Origin: an uncultured Pelagibacteraceae bacterium
GTDB lineage: Bacteria > Pseudomonadota > Alphaproteobacteria > Pelagibacterales > Pelagibacteraceae
Direction: 5' to 3'
Assembly: GCA_902580895.1 (NCBI GenBank)
Contig: CACHMJ010000004.1
Span: 36,240-100,239 of the forward strand
Length of the DNA: 64,000 nt
The position numbers and the translations under genes are program-made. This document shows, in pieces, positions 27,903-36,418 of this stretch (positions are counted from its first letter, which is position 1; each line of letters starts with the position of its first letter). The notes beneath the pieces are model-generated. The model did no database searches and was not told where the DNA came from. It was given only the letters and a program-made list of their open reading frames with translations.

Positions 27903-29159
27903 ATGCAAAAATATTCGGTTTTTAGTCTTGTTAAAAATGCCCTTTCAAATCACGAAAATTGGGACTTAGCTTGGAAAGACCCAACTCCTAAGAAAGAGTA
28001 TGATGTTGTTATCATCGGTGGCGGTGGACATGGTTTAGCAACAGCATATTATCTAGCTAAAGAACACAATATTACCAATGTTGCCATAATCGAAAAAGGT
28101 TGGATTGGTGGAGGTAATGTCGGTCGAAATACTACAATAATTAGATCAAATTATATGCATGATGATAATGCATTATTCAGCGAATTTGGAATGGATCTTT
28201 GGAGAAGAATGAGTCAAGATTTAAACTACAACGTAATGTTTTCTCCAAGGGGAATAATAAATCTTGCTCACTCAGATGCACAAATGAATACTTATGCTCG
28301 AAGAGGAAATTCAATGAGATTAAACGGTATCGATGCAGTTCTCTTAAATAGGGAAGAGGTGAGAGAAATTATTCCTATGGCTGATTTTTCTGAGAATGTA
28401 CGATTTCCAATCTTTGGTGGATTAATGCAGCCTAGTGCAGGAACAGCTAGACACGATGCTGTAGCTTGGGGTTATGCACGTCAGGCAGACGATATGGGTG
28501 TAGACATAATTCAAAATTGTGAAGTAATTGGATTTGATGTGTCTGCTGGAAAGATTAATGGAGTGAGAACTTCTCGTGGAGACATTAAAGCAAAAAAAAT
28601 TGGATTATGTGTTGCAGGTAGTACAAATATTTTAGCTGAAAAATTAAATATGACGTTGCCGATTGAGACACATTTACTACAAGCATGTGTATCTGAGCCA
28701 GTCAAACCAGTTTTAGATAAAGTAGTAACTTTTGGTGCTGGACATTTTTATATAAGCCAGTCTGACAAAGGTGAAATGGTTATGGGTGGTGATCTTGATG
28801 GCTACAATAGTTATGCACAAAGAGGCAATCTTCCAACTCTTCAACATGTTTTAACCGAAGGTATTGCAATGATGCCTTTCCTAAGTAAATTGAAAATGCT
28901 TAGAACTTGGGGTGGAATAATGGATATGTCTATGGACGGCTCACCAATAATAGACAAAACTCATATTGAAGGTTTGTATTTAAATTGTGGTTGGTGCTAT
29001 GGTGGATTTAAAGCAACGCCTGCATCTGGCTGGACATTTGCACACACAATTGCACAAGATAGGGTTCATGAGTTAAATGCAGGCTATAGTTTAAATAGAT
29101 TTAATACTGGTCACTTGCTTGACGAAAAGGGACTTGGTACCAAAACCTGGATTTCGTAA
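27903..29159 (+). CDS. mgdA: N-methylglutamate dehydrogenase / sarcosine oxidase beta-like subunit
   Basis: The 418-residue flavoprotein subunit that oxidises the N-methyl amino acid. The FAD site is IIGGGGHGLATAYYLA (about residues 35-50), GGNVGRNTTIIRSNY follows, and SAGTARHDAVAWGYARQ holds the His expected to bind FMN covalently in the heterotetrameric enzymes. First gene of a four-gene SoxB-D-A-G order. Heterotetrameric sarcosine oxidase has the same architecture. The Mgd name is chosen because gmaS and mgsABC are close by, but sarcosine as substrate cannot be excluded from sequence alone. Confidence 0.75.
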   Translation: MQKYSVFSLVKNALSNHENWDLAWKDPTPKKEYDVVIIGGGGHGLATAYYLAKEHNITNVAIIEKGWIGGGNVGRNTTIIRSNYMHDDNALFSEFGMDLWRRMSQDLNYNVMFSPRGIINLAHSDAQMNTYARRGNSMRLNGIDAVLLNREEVREIIPMADFSENVRFPIFGGLMQPSAGTARHDAVAWGYARQADDMGVDIIQNCEVIGFDVSAGKINGVRTSRGDIKAKKIGLCVAGSTNILAEKLNMTLPIETHLLQACVSEPVKPVLDKVVTFGAGHFYISQSDKGEMVMGGDLDGYNSYAQRGNLPTLQHVLTEGIAMMPFLSKLKMLRTWGGIMDMSMDGSPIIDKTHIEGLYLNCGWCYGGFKATPASGWTFAHTIAQDRVHELNAGYSLNRFNTGHLLDEKGLGTKTWIS

Positions 29160-29429
29160 ATGCTCCATATTAAATGTCCACACTGTGGAATGAGATCACA
29201 GAATGAATTTTCATATGGAGGAGATGCAACTGTCAAACGGCCAGAATTAGGAAAAGAAATATCTGATCAAGATTGGGATAATTTTGTTTATAATAGGAAA
29301 AGCTTAAGAGGAAAACATTGGGAGTTTTGGCAACATTTATCAGGTTGCAGACAATGGATAAAAGTTCAGAGAGATACAGCTACTCATGAAATTTTTAAAA
29401 CTCTTAAAGCAAACGAGGAAATTTCATAA
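29160..29429 (+). CDS. mgdB: Delta subunit with zinc site (SoxD/MgdB-like)
   Basis: The 89-residue delta subunit of the four-subunit dehydrogenase. CPHCGMRSQNEFSYGGDA holds a CxxC pair, and HLSGCRQW near residue 60-67 supplies the other ligands of the structural zinc. The family sits against the alpha subunit. It starts directly after the mgdA stop codon and overlaps the alpha gene by one base, so the three are coupled. Confidence 0.8.
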   Translation: MLHIKCPHCGMRSQNEFSYGGDATVKRPELGKEISDQDWDNFVYNRKSLRGKHWEFWQHLSGCRQWIKVQRDTATHEIFKTLKANEEIS

Positions 29430-32425
29430 TGATACAAAGTTTTAGATTAGAAAGTGGTGGATTAATAAATAGAGATAAAAAAATTTCTTTTAAATTCAAC
29501 GGTAAAAATTATTATGGTTATGAGGGCGATACCCTTGCTTCTGCATTAATTGCTAATGGAGTTCATCTTATAGGAAGAAGCTTTAAATATCATAGACCCA
29601 GAGGTTTCTTTGGTGTCGGAGTTGATGAGCCGTATGCGATCGTCCAATTATATAGAAATGGTGAAACAGAACCAAATATAAAAGCTACTGAACAGGAACT
29701 TTTTGAGGGTTTAGAGGCAAAAAGTGTAAATTGTTGGCCAAGTGTGAATTTTGATGTGGGAGCTATAAATAATTTTTTAAAAATATTTCTCCCAGCTGGT
29801 TTTTATTACAAGACCTTTATGTGGCCAAAAAGTTTTTGGTACAAAATTTATGAGCCATTTATAAGAAGAGCTGCTGGTTTGGGCACAGCATCTATAAAAC
29901 ATGACAAAGAGAGATATGAGCATAAATATGAATATTGTGATGTGTTAATAACAGGCTCAGGTCCCTCTGGATTAGCCAGTGCTTATTCAGCTGCAAAAAA
30001 TGGTGCAAAAGTTATTTTGGCTGAGGACAAATCACGTTTTGGAGGAACTTTATTAACTAGTGAAGTAAATATTGGTAATCAATCAGGTAAAGAGTGGGCA
30101 GATAGTATAATTTCAGAGCTTAAAGAAATGCCTAATGTTACTGTAAAAAACAGATCTCAAGTTTTTGGTTATTACGATCATAACATGCTTGTGATGTCTG
30201 AAAGAATTAGTGACCATTTACCAAAAACAAAAAAATTTCATCCAAAGCAGAGACTTTGGTATATTAGAGCAAAAGAAGTATTAATCTCATCTGGATCTAT
30301 AGAGAGACCTATTGTATTTGGTAATAATGACACTCCTGGCGTAATGTTGTCTTCAGCTGCTAAGGAATACATGAAAGTGTACGGAGTATTAGTTGGAAAA
30401 AAACCGCTTGTTTTTACAAATAATGACAGTGGTTATGAAACAGCCATTGAATTTAAAAAGAATGGTATTAATCCAATAATTTTAGATACAAGAAAAGAAC
30501 CTCAATCAGAGATTATCGAAGAAGCAAAAAATATGAATATTAATATAAAAAATTCATATGTGGTCGTAGCTGCTCAAGGATATAAAAAAGTAAAATCAGC
30601 TGACATAGCTAAAATTTCAGATAATAAAGAAGAACTTGGATCAATTGAAAATATTGAGTGTGATTGTATTTGTGTTTCCGGGTTTTGGACACCTACAATT
30701 CATTTGGCATCACAATCTGGAAATAAAACAAAATTCAATGAAGATATTGATGCATTTGTTCCTGGTATATCTAAACAAAATGAAAAAACCTTAGGGGCCG
30801 CAAATGGAATTTACACTTTGGAAGAGACTTTAAAAGACTCCTTTGAAAAAGGAAATCAAATTTCAAAAGAAATTACTAATAATGATAACAAGGTTTCCTT
30901 TCCTAATGTTGTTGAAAAAAAATCTACAGTGCATGATAAATTTTGGTGTGTACCCTTACCAAAGGGAAAAAATTACAAAAGATTTTTAGATTTCCAAAAT
31001 GATGTTGCGGTTTCTGATATAGAGATAGCTCTTAAAGAAGGGTATAGATCTATTGAACATGTAAAAAGATATACTACACTTGGTATGGCTACTGACCAAG
31101 GTAAGACAAGCAATCTTAATGGTTTACAACTAGTGTCGAAAATTGAAAATAAAGTTGTACCAGCAGTTGGGCATACAACTTTTAGACCACCCTACTCACC
31201 AGTTTCTATTGGAGCAATTGTTGGAAGGGAAGTAGGAAAACATTCAAAACCAACAAGAAAATCTCCAATGCATTCATGGCATGAAAAAAATAATGCAGTA
31301 TTTGTTGATGCAGGTGTATGGTTGAGACCAAGATATTACAAACGCGGTGAGGAGAATTTATTTGAGGCATCAAAAAGAGAGGCTAAAAATGTAAGAACTA
31401 ATGTTGGCGTTTGTGACGTTACCACTTTAGGTAAAATTGATATTAAAGGACCAGATGCAGCAGAGCTTCTAAATAGAGTTTACACAAATGCATGGTTAAA
31501 ATTACCGGTTGGCAAAGCACGATATGGTGTGATGTTGAGAGAAGATGGAATTGTTATGGATGATGGAACAACAACAAGAATATCAGAAAATCATTACCAT
31601 ATGACTACAACAACTGCTCAAGCTGCTAATGTTCTATCGCATCTAGAATATTACCTACAACTTGTTTGGCCAGAGTTAAATGTAAATGTAGTTTCGACTA
31701 CAGAACAGTGGGCGGGAGCAGCAATTGCTGGACCAAAATCAAGAGAAGTATTAAGAAAACTTTTTCCAAAGTCTGATGTTACGAATGAAGGACTTCCTTT
31801 TATGGGTTACATGGAAGGTGATTTATTTGGAGTAAAAGCAAAAATTTTTAGAATTTCATTTTCTGGCGAACTTGCGTACGAAGTAAATGTTGAGTCAGAC
31901 AATGGATATTTTATGTGGAAAAAAATAATAGAAGTTGGTGAAGAGTTTGGAATTCAACCATATGGAACAGAAGCACTTTCAACTTTAAGAATTGAGATGG
32001 GACATGTTGCAGGTTCAGAGCTTGATGGAAGAACTATACCTTATGACAATTCACTTGAAGGACTATTGAGCAAAAAGAAAGATTTTATTGGAAAAAGATC
32101 TTTATCAAGAAAAGCTTTTGCAGCAGAAGATAGACAAAAAATTGTTGGCGTTGTCCCATTAGATAAAAAAACAAGTATTCCAGAGGGATCTCATTTAGTT
32201 AAAGATTCAAATGCGCCACTTCCAAACCCAAAATTAGGTTATATTTCAGCTTCATGCTGGAGTGTTGAACATGACAATCCATTTTCTCTAGCAATTCTTA
32301 AGGATGGTAAGAATATGATAGGAGAAAAGTTATTTGTTATGTCTCCTCTAAAAAATAAAGTAATCCCAGTCGAGATAGTGTCTTCGCATTATGTTGATCC
32401 AAAAGGTGAACGAGTTAGATCATGA
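29429..32425 (+). CDS. mgdC: Alpha subunit, NAD/folate-binding (SoxA/MgdC-like)
   Basis: The 998-residue alpha subunit. In order: an N-terminal 2Fe-2S-like fold without a cluster (about residues 1-100, GDTLASALIANG, FKYHRPRGFFG), a dinucleotide-binding part (LITGSGPSGLASAY near 172), and a C-terminal GcvT-type folate domain from about 610 (IKGPDAAELLNR, SFSGELAYEVN, RIEMGHVAGSELDG). The folate domain captures the methyl carbon as methylene-THF. It overlaps mgdD by four bases (ATGA). Substrate choice between N-methylglutamate and sarcosine is unresolved, as for the other subunits. Confidence 0.8.
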   Translation: MIQSFRLESGGLINRDKKISFKFNGKNYYGYEGDTLASALIANGVHLIGRSFKYHRPRGFFGVGVDEPYAIVQLYRNGETEPNIKATEQELFEGLEAKSVNCWPSVNFDVGAINNFLKIFLPAGFYYKTFMWPKSFWYKIYEPFIRRAAGLGTASIKHDKERYEHKYEYCDVLITGSGPSGLASAYSAAKNGAKVILAEDKSRFGGTLLTSEVNIGNQSGKEWADSIISELKEMPNVTVKNRSQVFGYYDHNMLVMSERISDHLPKTKKFHPKQRLWYIRAKEVLISSGSIERPIVFGNNDTPGVMLSSAAKEYMKVYGVLVGKKPLVFTNNDSGYETAIEFKKNGINPIILDTRKEPQSEIIEEAKNMNINIKNSYVVVAAQGYKKVKSADIAKISDNKEELGSIENIECDCICVSGFWTPTIHLASQSGNKTKFNEDIDAFVPGISKQNEKTLGAANGIYTLEETLKDSFEKGNQISKEITNNDNKVSFPNVVEKKSTVHDKFWCVPLPKGKNYKRFLDFQNDVAVSDIEIALKEGYRSIEHVKRYTTLGMATDQGKTSNLNGLQLVSKIENKVVPAVGHTTFRPPYSPVSIGAIVGREVGKHSKPTRKSPMHSWHEKNNAVFVDAGVWLRPRYYKRGEENLFEASKREAKNVRTNVGVCDVTTLGKIDIKGPDAAELLNRVYTNAWLKLPVGKARYGVMLREDGIVMDDGTTTRISENHYHMTTTTAQAANVLSHLEYYLQLVWPELNVNVVSTTEQWAGAAIAGPKSREVLRKLFPKSDVTNEGLPFMGYMEGDLFGVKAKIFRISFSGELAYEVNVESDNGYFMWKKIIEVGEEFGIQPYGTEALSTLRIEMGHVAGSELDGRTIPYDNSLEGLLSKKKDFIGKRSLSRKAFAAEDRQKIVGVVPLDKKTSIPEGSHLVKDSNAPLPNPKLGYISASCWSVEHDNPFSLAILKDGKNMIGEKLFVMSPLKNKVIPVEIVSSHYVDPKGERVRS

Positions 32426-33009
32426 GTTTAATTTCTGCACTAGCCAATGTTCACCATCAAGGACAATTTGGAGACTTTGAAGACAAAAAAGGGGACGACC
32501 TTTTAAAAATCACAGAGAAAAAAAATTTGTTAATTGTGCAAATTGTACAATTCAAAAATTCTAATATTCCGATTGAAAGTATAGATATTGACGGTTTAAA
32601 ACTGAAAGATACTCCTTTAAATGTGAGTTTTAATGATAACACAAGAATTTTATGGAATGGCCCAAAAAATTGGTTATTGGTCTCTTCCAAAAAAGATTTA
32701 ATCAATGATATTTTTTCAAAATGTAAAGAAATAGATTTTGCAATTACTGATTTATCCCACTCAAGAGCTGTAATTGATATAGAGGGCAATTATGTAATAG
32801 AAGTTTTAAAAAAAGGATCACCATTTAATTTTGATGAATTAAAGAAAAATAATTCGATAAATTCTCTTTATAATAATATTGCGTTCACAGTAGACTTACT
32901 AAATGACAAACCATTTAAAGTAAGGTTATTCACGTTAAGAAGTTTTGGAGAGTCGTTGTACCATTCTATTACTGATGCAGCATTAGAGTTTGGTTACGAA
33001 AATAAATAG
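32422..33009 (+). CDS. mgdD: Gamma subunit (SoxG/MgdD-like)
   Basis: The 195-residue gamma subunit of the heterotetrameric dehydrogenase, itself a small GcvT-like fold without catalytic motifs. The pattern LWNGPKNWLLVS, DLSHSRAVIDIEG and the C-terminal SFGESLYHSITDAALEFGY match SoxG. It is the last gene of the mgd operon and ends six bases from the convergent EamA gene. The sequence is more lysine- and asparagine-rich than its partners, but nothing looks broken. Confidence 0.78.
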   Translation: MSLISALANVHHQGQFGDFEDKKGDDLLKITEKKNLLIVQIVQFKNSNIPIESIDIDGLKLKDTPLNVSFNDNTRILWNGPKNWLLVSSKKDLINDIFSKCKEIDFAITDLSHSRAVIDIEGNYVIEVLKKGSPFNFDELKKNNSINSLYNNIAFTVDLLNDKPFKVRLFTLRSFGESLYHSITDAALEFGYENK

Positions 33010-33014
33010 CTATA

Positions 33015-33863
33015 TTAATCTCTAGTAGCTATATAAACCCCTATTGACGTTATCAAAAAACCTAAAAGATCAATTGCTGTTAAACTCTCTTTTAAAAAGA
33101 ACCAAGCCATTAAAGCAGATGTTGCGGGAATAAGAAAAAAAATTGAAACAGTCTTACTTGCAGAATTTTTTTTAATTAAAAACATTAAAATTGTAAAAGC
33201 ACCAAAAGACACAAGAAATATTTGATGACCCATTGAAAGAAGAAATGTTTTTGTGAAGGCTATATATGGTTTTGCAAAAAATATGACAACAAGAATATGA
33301 AAAAAACATCCTCCTATAGCTTGATAAAAATTACTGACTGACAGAGGTAAATTATTACTTAATTTTTTTTGCCAGATTGTTGATGCTGTTATTGAAATTA
33401 GCGCTATTAAAGTGGCAACTAATCCCAGCAATGGGATCTTCGATCCTAAATCTAAACCCAAAACAAGTGTTGCTCCAAGAAATCCAAGCAAAACACCAAT
33501 CCATTGTTTTAAAGTCACCTTTTCATTTAAGATTGGTCCACTAAGGATATTTGTCAAAATTGGTTGAAGAGTTACAATTAATGCTGCAATACTTGTGGGC
33601 ATGCCAATAGAAATTGAATAAAAAACTCCCCCTAGATACAGACCGTGGAATAGAATACCACTAAGGACTGACTCAATTAAGTTTTTTCTTTTTATAATAA
33701 TTGAATATTTAGAATAAAGTGAGAACAACAAAAATCCAATTGCCACAAAAAAAAAACGAAAAGCCAAGGCAGCAAATGGATCACTATTATCGATGATTGG
33801 TTTGGTTGTGATAAATGCAGATGACCAAAGAATAATAAAAATAAAAGGAAAAATTTTGATCAT
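33015..33863 (-). CDS. EamA/DMT-family transporter
   Basis: A 282-residue integral membrane protein with about ten hydrophobic segments in two EamA halves (SSAFITTKPIIDN near residue 14, GPILNEKVTLKQWIG near 110, FFLKESLTAIDLLG near 255). The E-x-x-T-x-x-x-W/D-x-x-G pattern at the end of each half is typical. The family exports amino acids and metabolites; a substrate cannot be read from sequence. It is convergent with the mgd operon and not clearly linked to it. Confidence 0.85.
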   Translation of the reverse strand: MIKIFPFIFIILWSSAFITTKPIIDNSDPFAALAFRFFFVAIGFLLFSLYSKYSIIIKRKNLIESVLSGILFHGLYLGGVFYSISIGMPTSIAALIVTLQPILTNILSGPILNEKVTLKQWIGVLLGFLGATLVLGLDLGSKIPLLGLVATLIALISITASTIWQKKLSNNLPLSVSNFYQAIGGCFFHILVVIFFAKPYIAFTKTFLLSMGHQIFLVSFGAFTILMFLIKKNSASKTVSIFFLIPATSALMAWFFLKESLTAIDLLGFLITSIGVYIATRD

Positions 33864-33975
33864 ATTAAAAAATGCAATAAATATGATGAATTACCATAAA
33901 ATTCTATTAGTATTAAAGCTTATTTTGGACAATTTAATAATTGTAGCTTTTAACCAAATCAAATAACTTAGCTTA

Positions 33976-34374
33976 GTGATTTTAAAATTTTTAAAAATTA
34001 GTTTGTTGTTTTTGTCATTTTTATTTTTGACAGGTTTTGTCCCTTTACCAGCTGTATTGGGTCCAGCAGTCACAGCAGCAACATCAGGAAATTTTGCGAA
34101 GGCTACTGCACAATTAGTCTTCAATAATGAAGTTAAAAAAAAAACAGGTAAAAGCTCTCTGAGCTATATTACAGAAGAAGTATCAAAAAATAATGAACAA
34201 AATCGTATTAATAAAGATTTTAAAGATTTAATTGAAAACAGAGTAAAAATAGTTCACCAAAAACTAGTCGATCAAAATAATGAACCAAAAATAATTAAAG
34301 ATTTTAAACTGTTAGTTGAAAAAAGAGTCGAATTAACCCATAAAAAGTTAATACAACAAAAAATTAATCAATAA
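33976..34374 (+). CDS. Secreted protein with a 23-residue tandem repeat, 132 residues
   Basis: Starts with GTG at 33976. Residues 1-25 are hydrophobic with a basic start and look like a signal peptide or anchor (FLKISLLFLSFLFLTGFVPLP). The C-terminal half contains two copies of a helical unit, NKDFKDLIENRVKIVHQKLV and IKDFKLLVEKRVELTHKKLI, about 33 residues apart. No family is recognised. It overlaps the convergent 138-residue gene by 11 bases at the 3' ends. The start is uncertain because no ATG is available upstream. Confidence 0.5.
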   Translation: MILKFLKISLLFLSFLFLTGFVPLPAVLGPAVTAATSGNFAKATAQLVFNNEVKKKTGKSSLSYITEEVSKNNEQNRINKDFKDLIENRVKIVHQKLVDQNNEPKIIKDFKLLVEKRVELTHKKLIQQKINQ

Positions 34375-34780
34375 GATTTAAAAGAATTAATTTTTTTTGG
34401 TTTGTTTCTTTGCACCACAATTCATAACTTTCACACATTCTCCAAAGATGATCAAATGCTCTTTGAGAAATTTCTAATGGAAAATGACTTTTAGTGTAAT
34501 AAAGTTCTGGGTACTGAATTAATTGTTTGATCATCATTTCTCTTTGAATTTTAAGTAACCTCATTGTCTCTTCAGGAATTTTTTCCTTTTTTTTTTCTAA
34601 TTCTTCAAACCAATTGTCATGAAATTTACCGCTACTTACTTCTTTATAAGTATCCGATCCAATAAAACCATCTATGGCATCTATATTAGAAAAACCATTA
34701 TTTTTTTTTTTAATTTTTGAGACTTCCAAATATATTTTCTCTGCTACATATAAAATATATGGTTTATCTTTAGTTTTCAT
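34364..34780 (-). CDS. Uncharacterised protein, 138 residues
   Basis: A soluble, mostly helical-looking protein of 138 residues, with many Lys and Glu. Its C-terminal part has several aromatic and basic residues (AFDHLWRMCESYELWCKE). No signal peptide or membrane segment is visible and no family comes to mind. The ATG shares one base with the racemase stop, so it is probably translated from the same message as that gene. Confidence 0.55.
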   Translation of the reverse strand: MKTKDKPYILYVAEKIYLEVSKIKKKNNGFSNIDAIDGFIGSDTYKEVSSGKFHDNWFEELEKKKEKIPEETMRLLKIQREMMIKQLIQYPELYYTKSHFPLEISQRAFDHLWRMCESYELWCKETNQKKLILLNLID

Positions 34781-35526
34781 TATTTACGATATTTTTTCAT
34801 TGCCGCACTGGCTAATATCAAATTTGGATCTAAAAAAATTTTTGAATTCTTTACTTTTTTAAAAGATTTGAATGCGAATATAGCTATCGGCAATTCAGTA
34901 CAACCTAAAATTATCTTTTTACATTTCTTTTTAACCAAATAATTTATCGCTGGTTTAATAATTTTGCTGGCAGCTTTTACATTTCCCATTTTGACAAATT
35001 TTATTGCTTTATTTACAGAATTTTTTTGTAAAGAAATATTTGGAAAAATAAGATTATAATTTTTATCAAAAAAATTATTGTAAACACCAGTATTTAAAGT
35101 ACCCTCAGTGGCTAATAGTCCAATTGATGAATTTTTCTTACATGTTTTTTGTGTGTGAATAAATACCTCTTTTGGCATGTTTATAATTGGTAATTTTATT
35201 CTTTTTCTTAAATCATCATACCAATAGTGTGCTGTATTACACGGAATAACAATGAACTTACATTTACTTTTTTTAAGTATATTACATCCGTGTAATAAAC
35301 TTTTTAATACCAATGAGTATTTTTTTTCGATTTTTTTATTTTTTTTTCGATTTGATAAATTCTTTGTTTGAACACCTATTGACTCTGGTCTCCCAGGAAT
35401 ATTTGATTTGTTGAAAAGGAGAAATAATGGATACTCTTGATCTATTTTTCCTCGATAAAGGATTGCAAGTTTATTACAAAAGTCTAGGCCAGCTTGTGTG
35501 CCCATGCCACCTAAAATTCCAATCAT
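34780..35526 (-). CDS. Aspartate/glutamate racemase family protein
   Basis: A 248-residue cofactor-independent racemase. The N-terminal IGILGGMGTQAGLDF is the family start. The two catalytic cysteines are in IPCNTAHYWYDD (about residue 98) and LGCTELPIAI (about residue 204). It interconverts L and D forms of aspartate or a similar amino acid. It is not MurI by its N-terminus. The next gene downstream overlaps by one base. Confidence 0.85.
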   Translation of the reverse strand: MIGILGGMGTQAGLDFCNKLAILYRGKIDQEYPLFLLFNKSNIPGRPESIGVQTKNLSNRKKNKKIEKKYSLVLKSLLHGCNILKKSKCKFIVIPCNTAHYWYDDLRKRIKLPIINMPKEVFIHTQKTCKKNSSIGLLATEGTLNTGVYNNFFDKNYNLIFPNISLQKNSVNKAIKFVKMGNVKAASKIIKPAINYLVKKKCKKIILGCTELPIAIFAFKSFKKVKNSKIFLDPNLILASAAMKKYRK

Positions 35527-35558
35527 TCTATTTTTATTTTATTGATTTAAAATTTTTC

Positions 35559-35612
35559 TTATTGGCTACAAATATACAAATATTATCAAATTGTAAATCT
35601 TATAGCCAATAA
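35559..35612. repeat. Perfect 10-base inverted repeat between csp and the racemase gene
   Basis: Arms TTATTGGCTA (35559-35568) and TAGCCAATAA (35603-35612) are exact reverse complements, separated by 34 AT-rich bases. The element fills the gap between the racemase start and the cold-shock gene stop. It may be a long-loop terminator or a processing hairpin after csp, or an operator for the racemase unit. Confidence 0.45.
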
Positions 35613-35627
35613 TCTATATAATGAAAA

Positions 35628-35834
35628 TTATGCAGTTTTTAAGTTAACTGCTGAAGGACCTTTGGGACCATCTTCAACATCGAAAGTCAAAGCTTGACCC
35701 TCATCTAAACCGTTCATACCAGCATCTCTTACAGCTGAAACATGTACAAACACATCTTTTTCTTTATCATCTCTTTCAATAAAACCAAAACCTTTGGTTG
35801 GATTGAACCACTTTACTTTTCCTTGTAGACTCAT
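35628..35834 (-). CDS. Cold-shock domain protein
   Basis: A 68-residue single cold-shock domain, the full family length. RNP1 is KGFGFIERD (residues about 14-22) and RNP2 is VFVHVSAV (about 29-36). It binds single-stranded RNA or DNA and acts as an RNA chaperone or translation regulator. The upstream minus-strand region has a plausible promoter (TTGTTG, 16 bases, TATAAA) and an 8-base-pair hairpin in the leader. The name cspA, cspE or similar cannot be decided. Confidence 0.93.
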   Translation of the reverse strand: MSLQGKVKWFNPTKGFGFIERDDKEKDVFVHVSAVRDAGMNGLDEGQALTFDVEDGPKGPSAVNLKTA

Positions 35835-35865
35835 ATTTTTCTTCTTACTTTTTGTTTGTTAATTT

Positions 35866-35885
35866 ATTACTTATATTTAAGTAAT
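35866..35885 (-). promoter_or_regulatory. Hairpin in the cold-shock gene leader
   Basis: ATTACTTA and TAAGTAAT form a perfect 8-base-pair stem with a TATT loop about 32 bases before the csp start codon. It probably lies in the 5' untranslated region. Cold-shock messages often carry leader structures that respond to temperature; this one is short and AT-only, so the regulatory reading is tentative. Confidence 0.35.
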
Positions 35886-35930
35886 GATGACTTTCTTTAT
35901 AATTTAATCAGTTTTGTCAACAAAATAGAT

Positions 35931-35960
35931 CAATACTTAAAATTTAATTTTTAAGTGTTG
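35931..35960. terminator. AT-rich hairpin at the end of the GNAT gene
   Basis: CAATACTTAAAA (35931-35942) and TTTTAAGTGTTG (35949-35960) form a 12-base stem with one G-T pair around TTTAAT. It includes the GNAT stop codon. No long T run follows on the minus strand, so termination may be weak. The stem is stable on the plus strand as well. Confidence 0.35.
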
Positions 35961-36418
35961 TTTATTAACTTTGATAAATAAATAGAATTTTTATCCTCTT
36001 TATAGTGAGCAAAAGGTTTACAGGGCTTAAATCCACACAAATCAAATAATTTTCTTGCTGGTTTAAAGAATATTCCTGCTCCGGTTTCTATGCTAATTCG
36101 TTTAATATTTAATCTTTTAGCTTCATCAAATAAATGATCAATAAGTCTTATCCCATTCCCTTTATTCCTAAAATCATCATGTAATCTTATTGATTTAAAT
36201 TCACCATGATCTTTTTCTAAAATTTTAAGAGCGCCACAACCTATCAATTTATCATTATCCCACAAGCTCCAAAACTTAATAGATGGAACTTTTAAACCTT
36301 CGATATCCAAAACATGCGCACTTCCCTCTGGAGAAGCTGCCCTTAGTTCTATAAAATGTTTTTTTAAAAGTTCGTTAACATCTGAATTTTCAAAGTTTCC
36401 TTCAATAGTTTTAAACAT
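35951..36418 (-). CDS. GNAT-family N-acetyltransferase
   Basis: A 155-residue GNAT fold. The acetyl-CoA loop lies in DDFRNKGNGIRLIDHLFDEA (about residues 80-99, R/Q-x-x-G-x-G/A type), preceded by a strand GCGALKILEKDHGEFKSIRL and followed by ETGAGIFFKPARKLFDLCGF. It should acetylate a small amine or an N-terminus; the substrate is unknown. It overlaps the purK stop by one base, as the third gene after purE and purK. Confidence 0.85.
   Translation of the reverse strand: MFKTIEGNFENSDVNELLKKHFIELRAASPEGSAHVLDIEGLKVPSIKFWSLWDNDKLIGCGALKILEKDHGEFKSIRLHDDFRNKGNGIRLIDHLFDEAKRLNIKRISIETGAGIFFKPARKLFDLCGFKPCKPFAHYKEDKNSIYLSKLINNT

Noticed and set aside
33006..33032. ATAGCTA/TAGCTAT arms between mgdD and the EamA gene as a terminator
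   Set aside because: The arms are self-palindromic, AT-rich and short with an 13-base loop; chance occurrence is likely.
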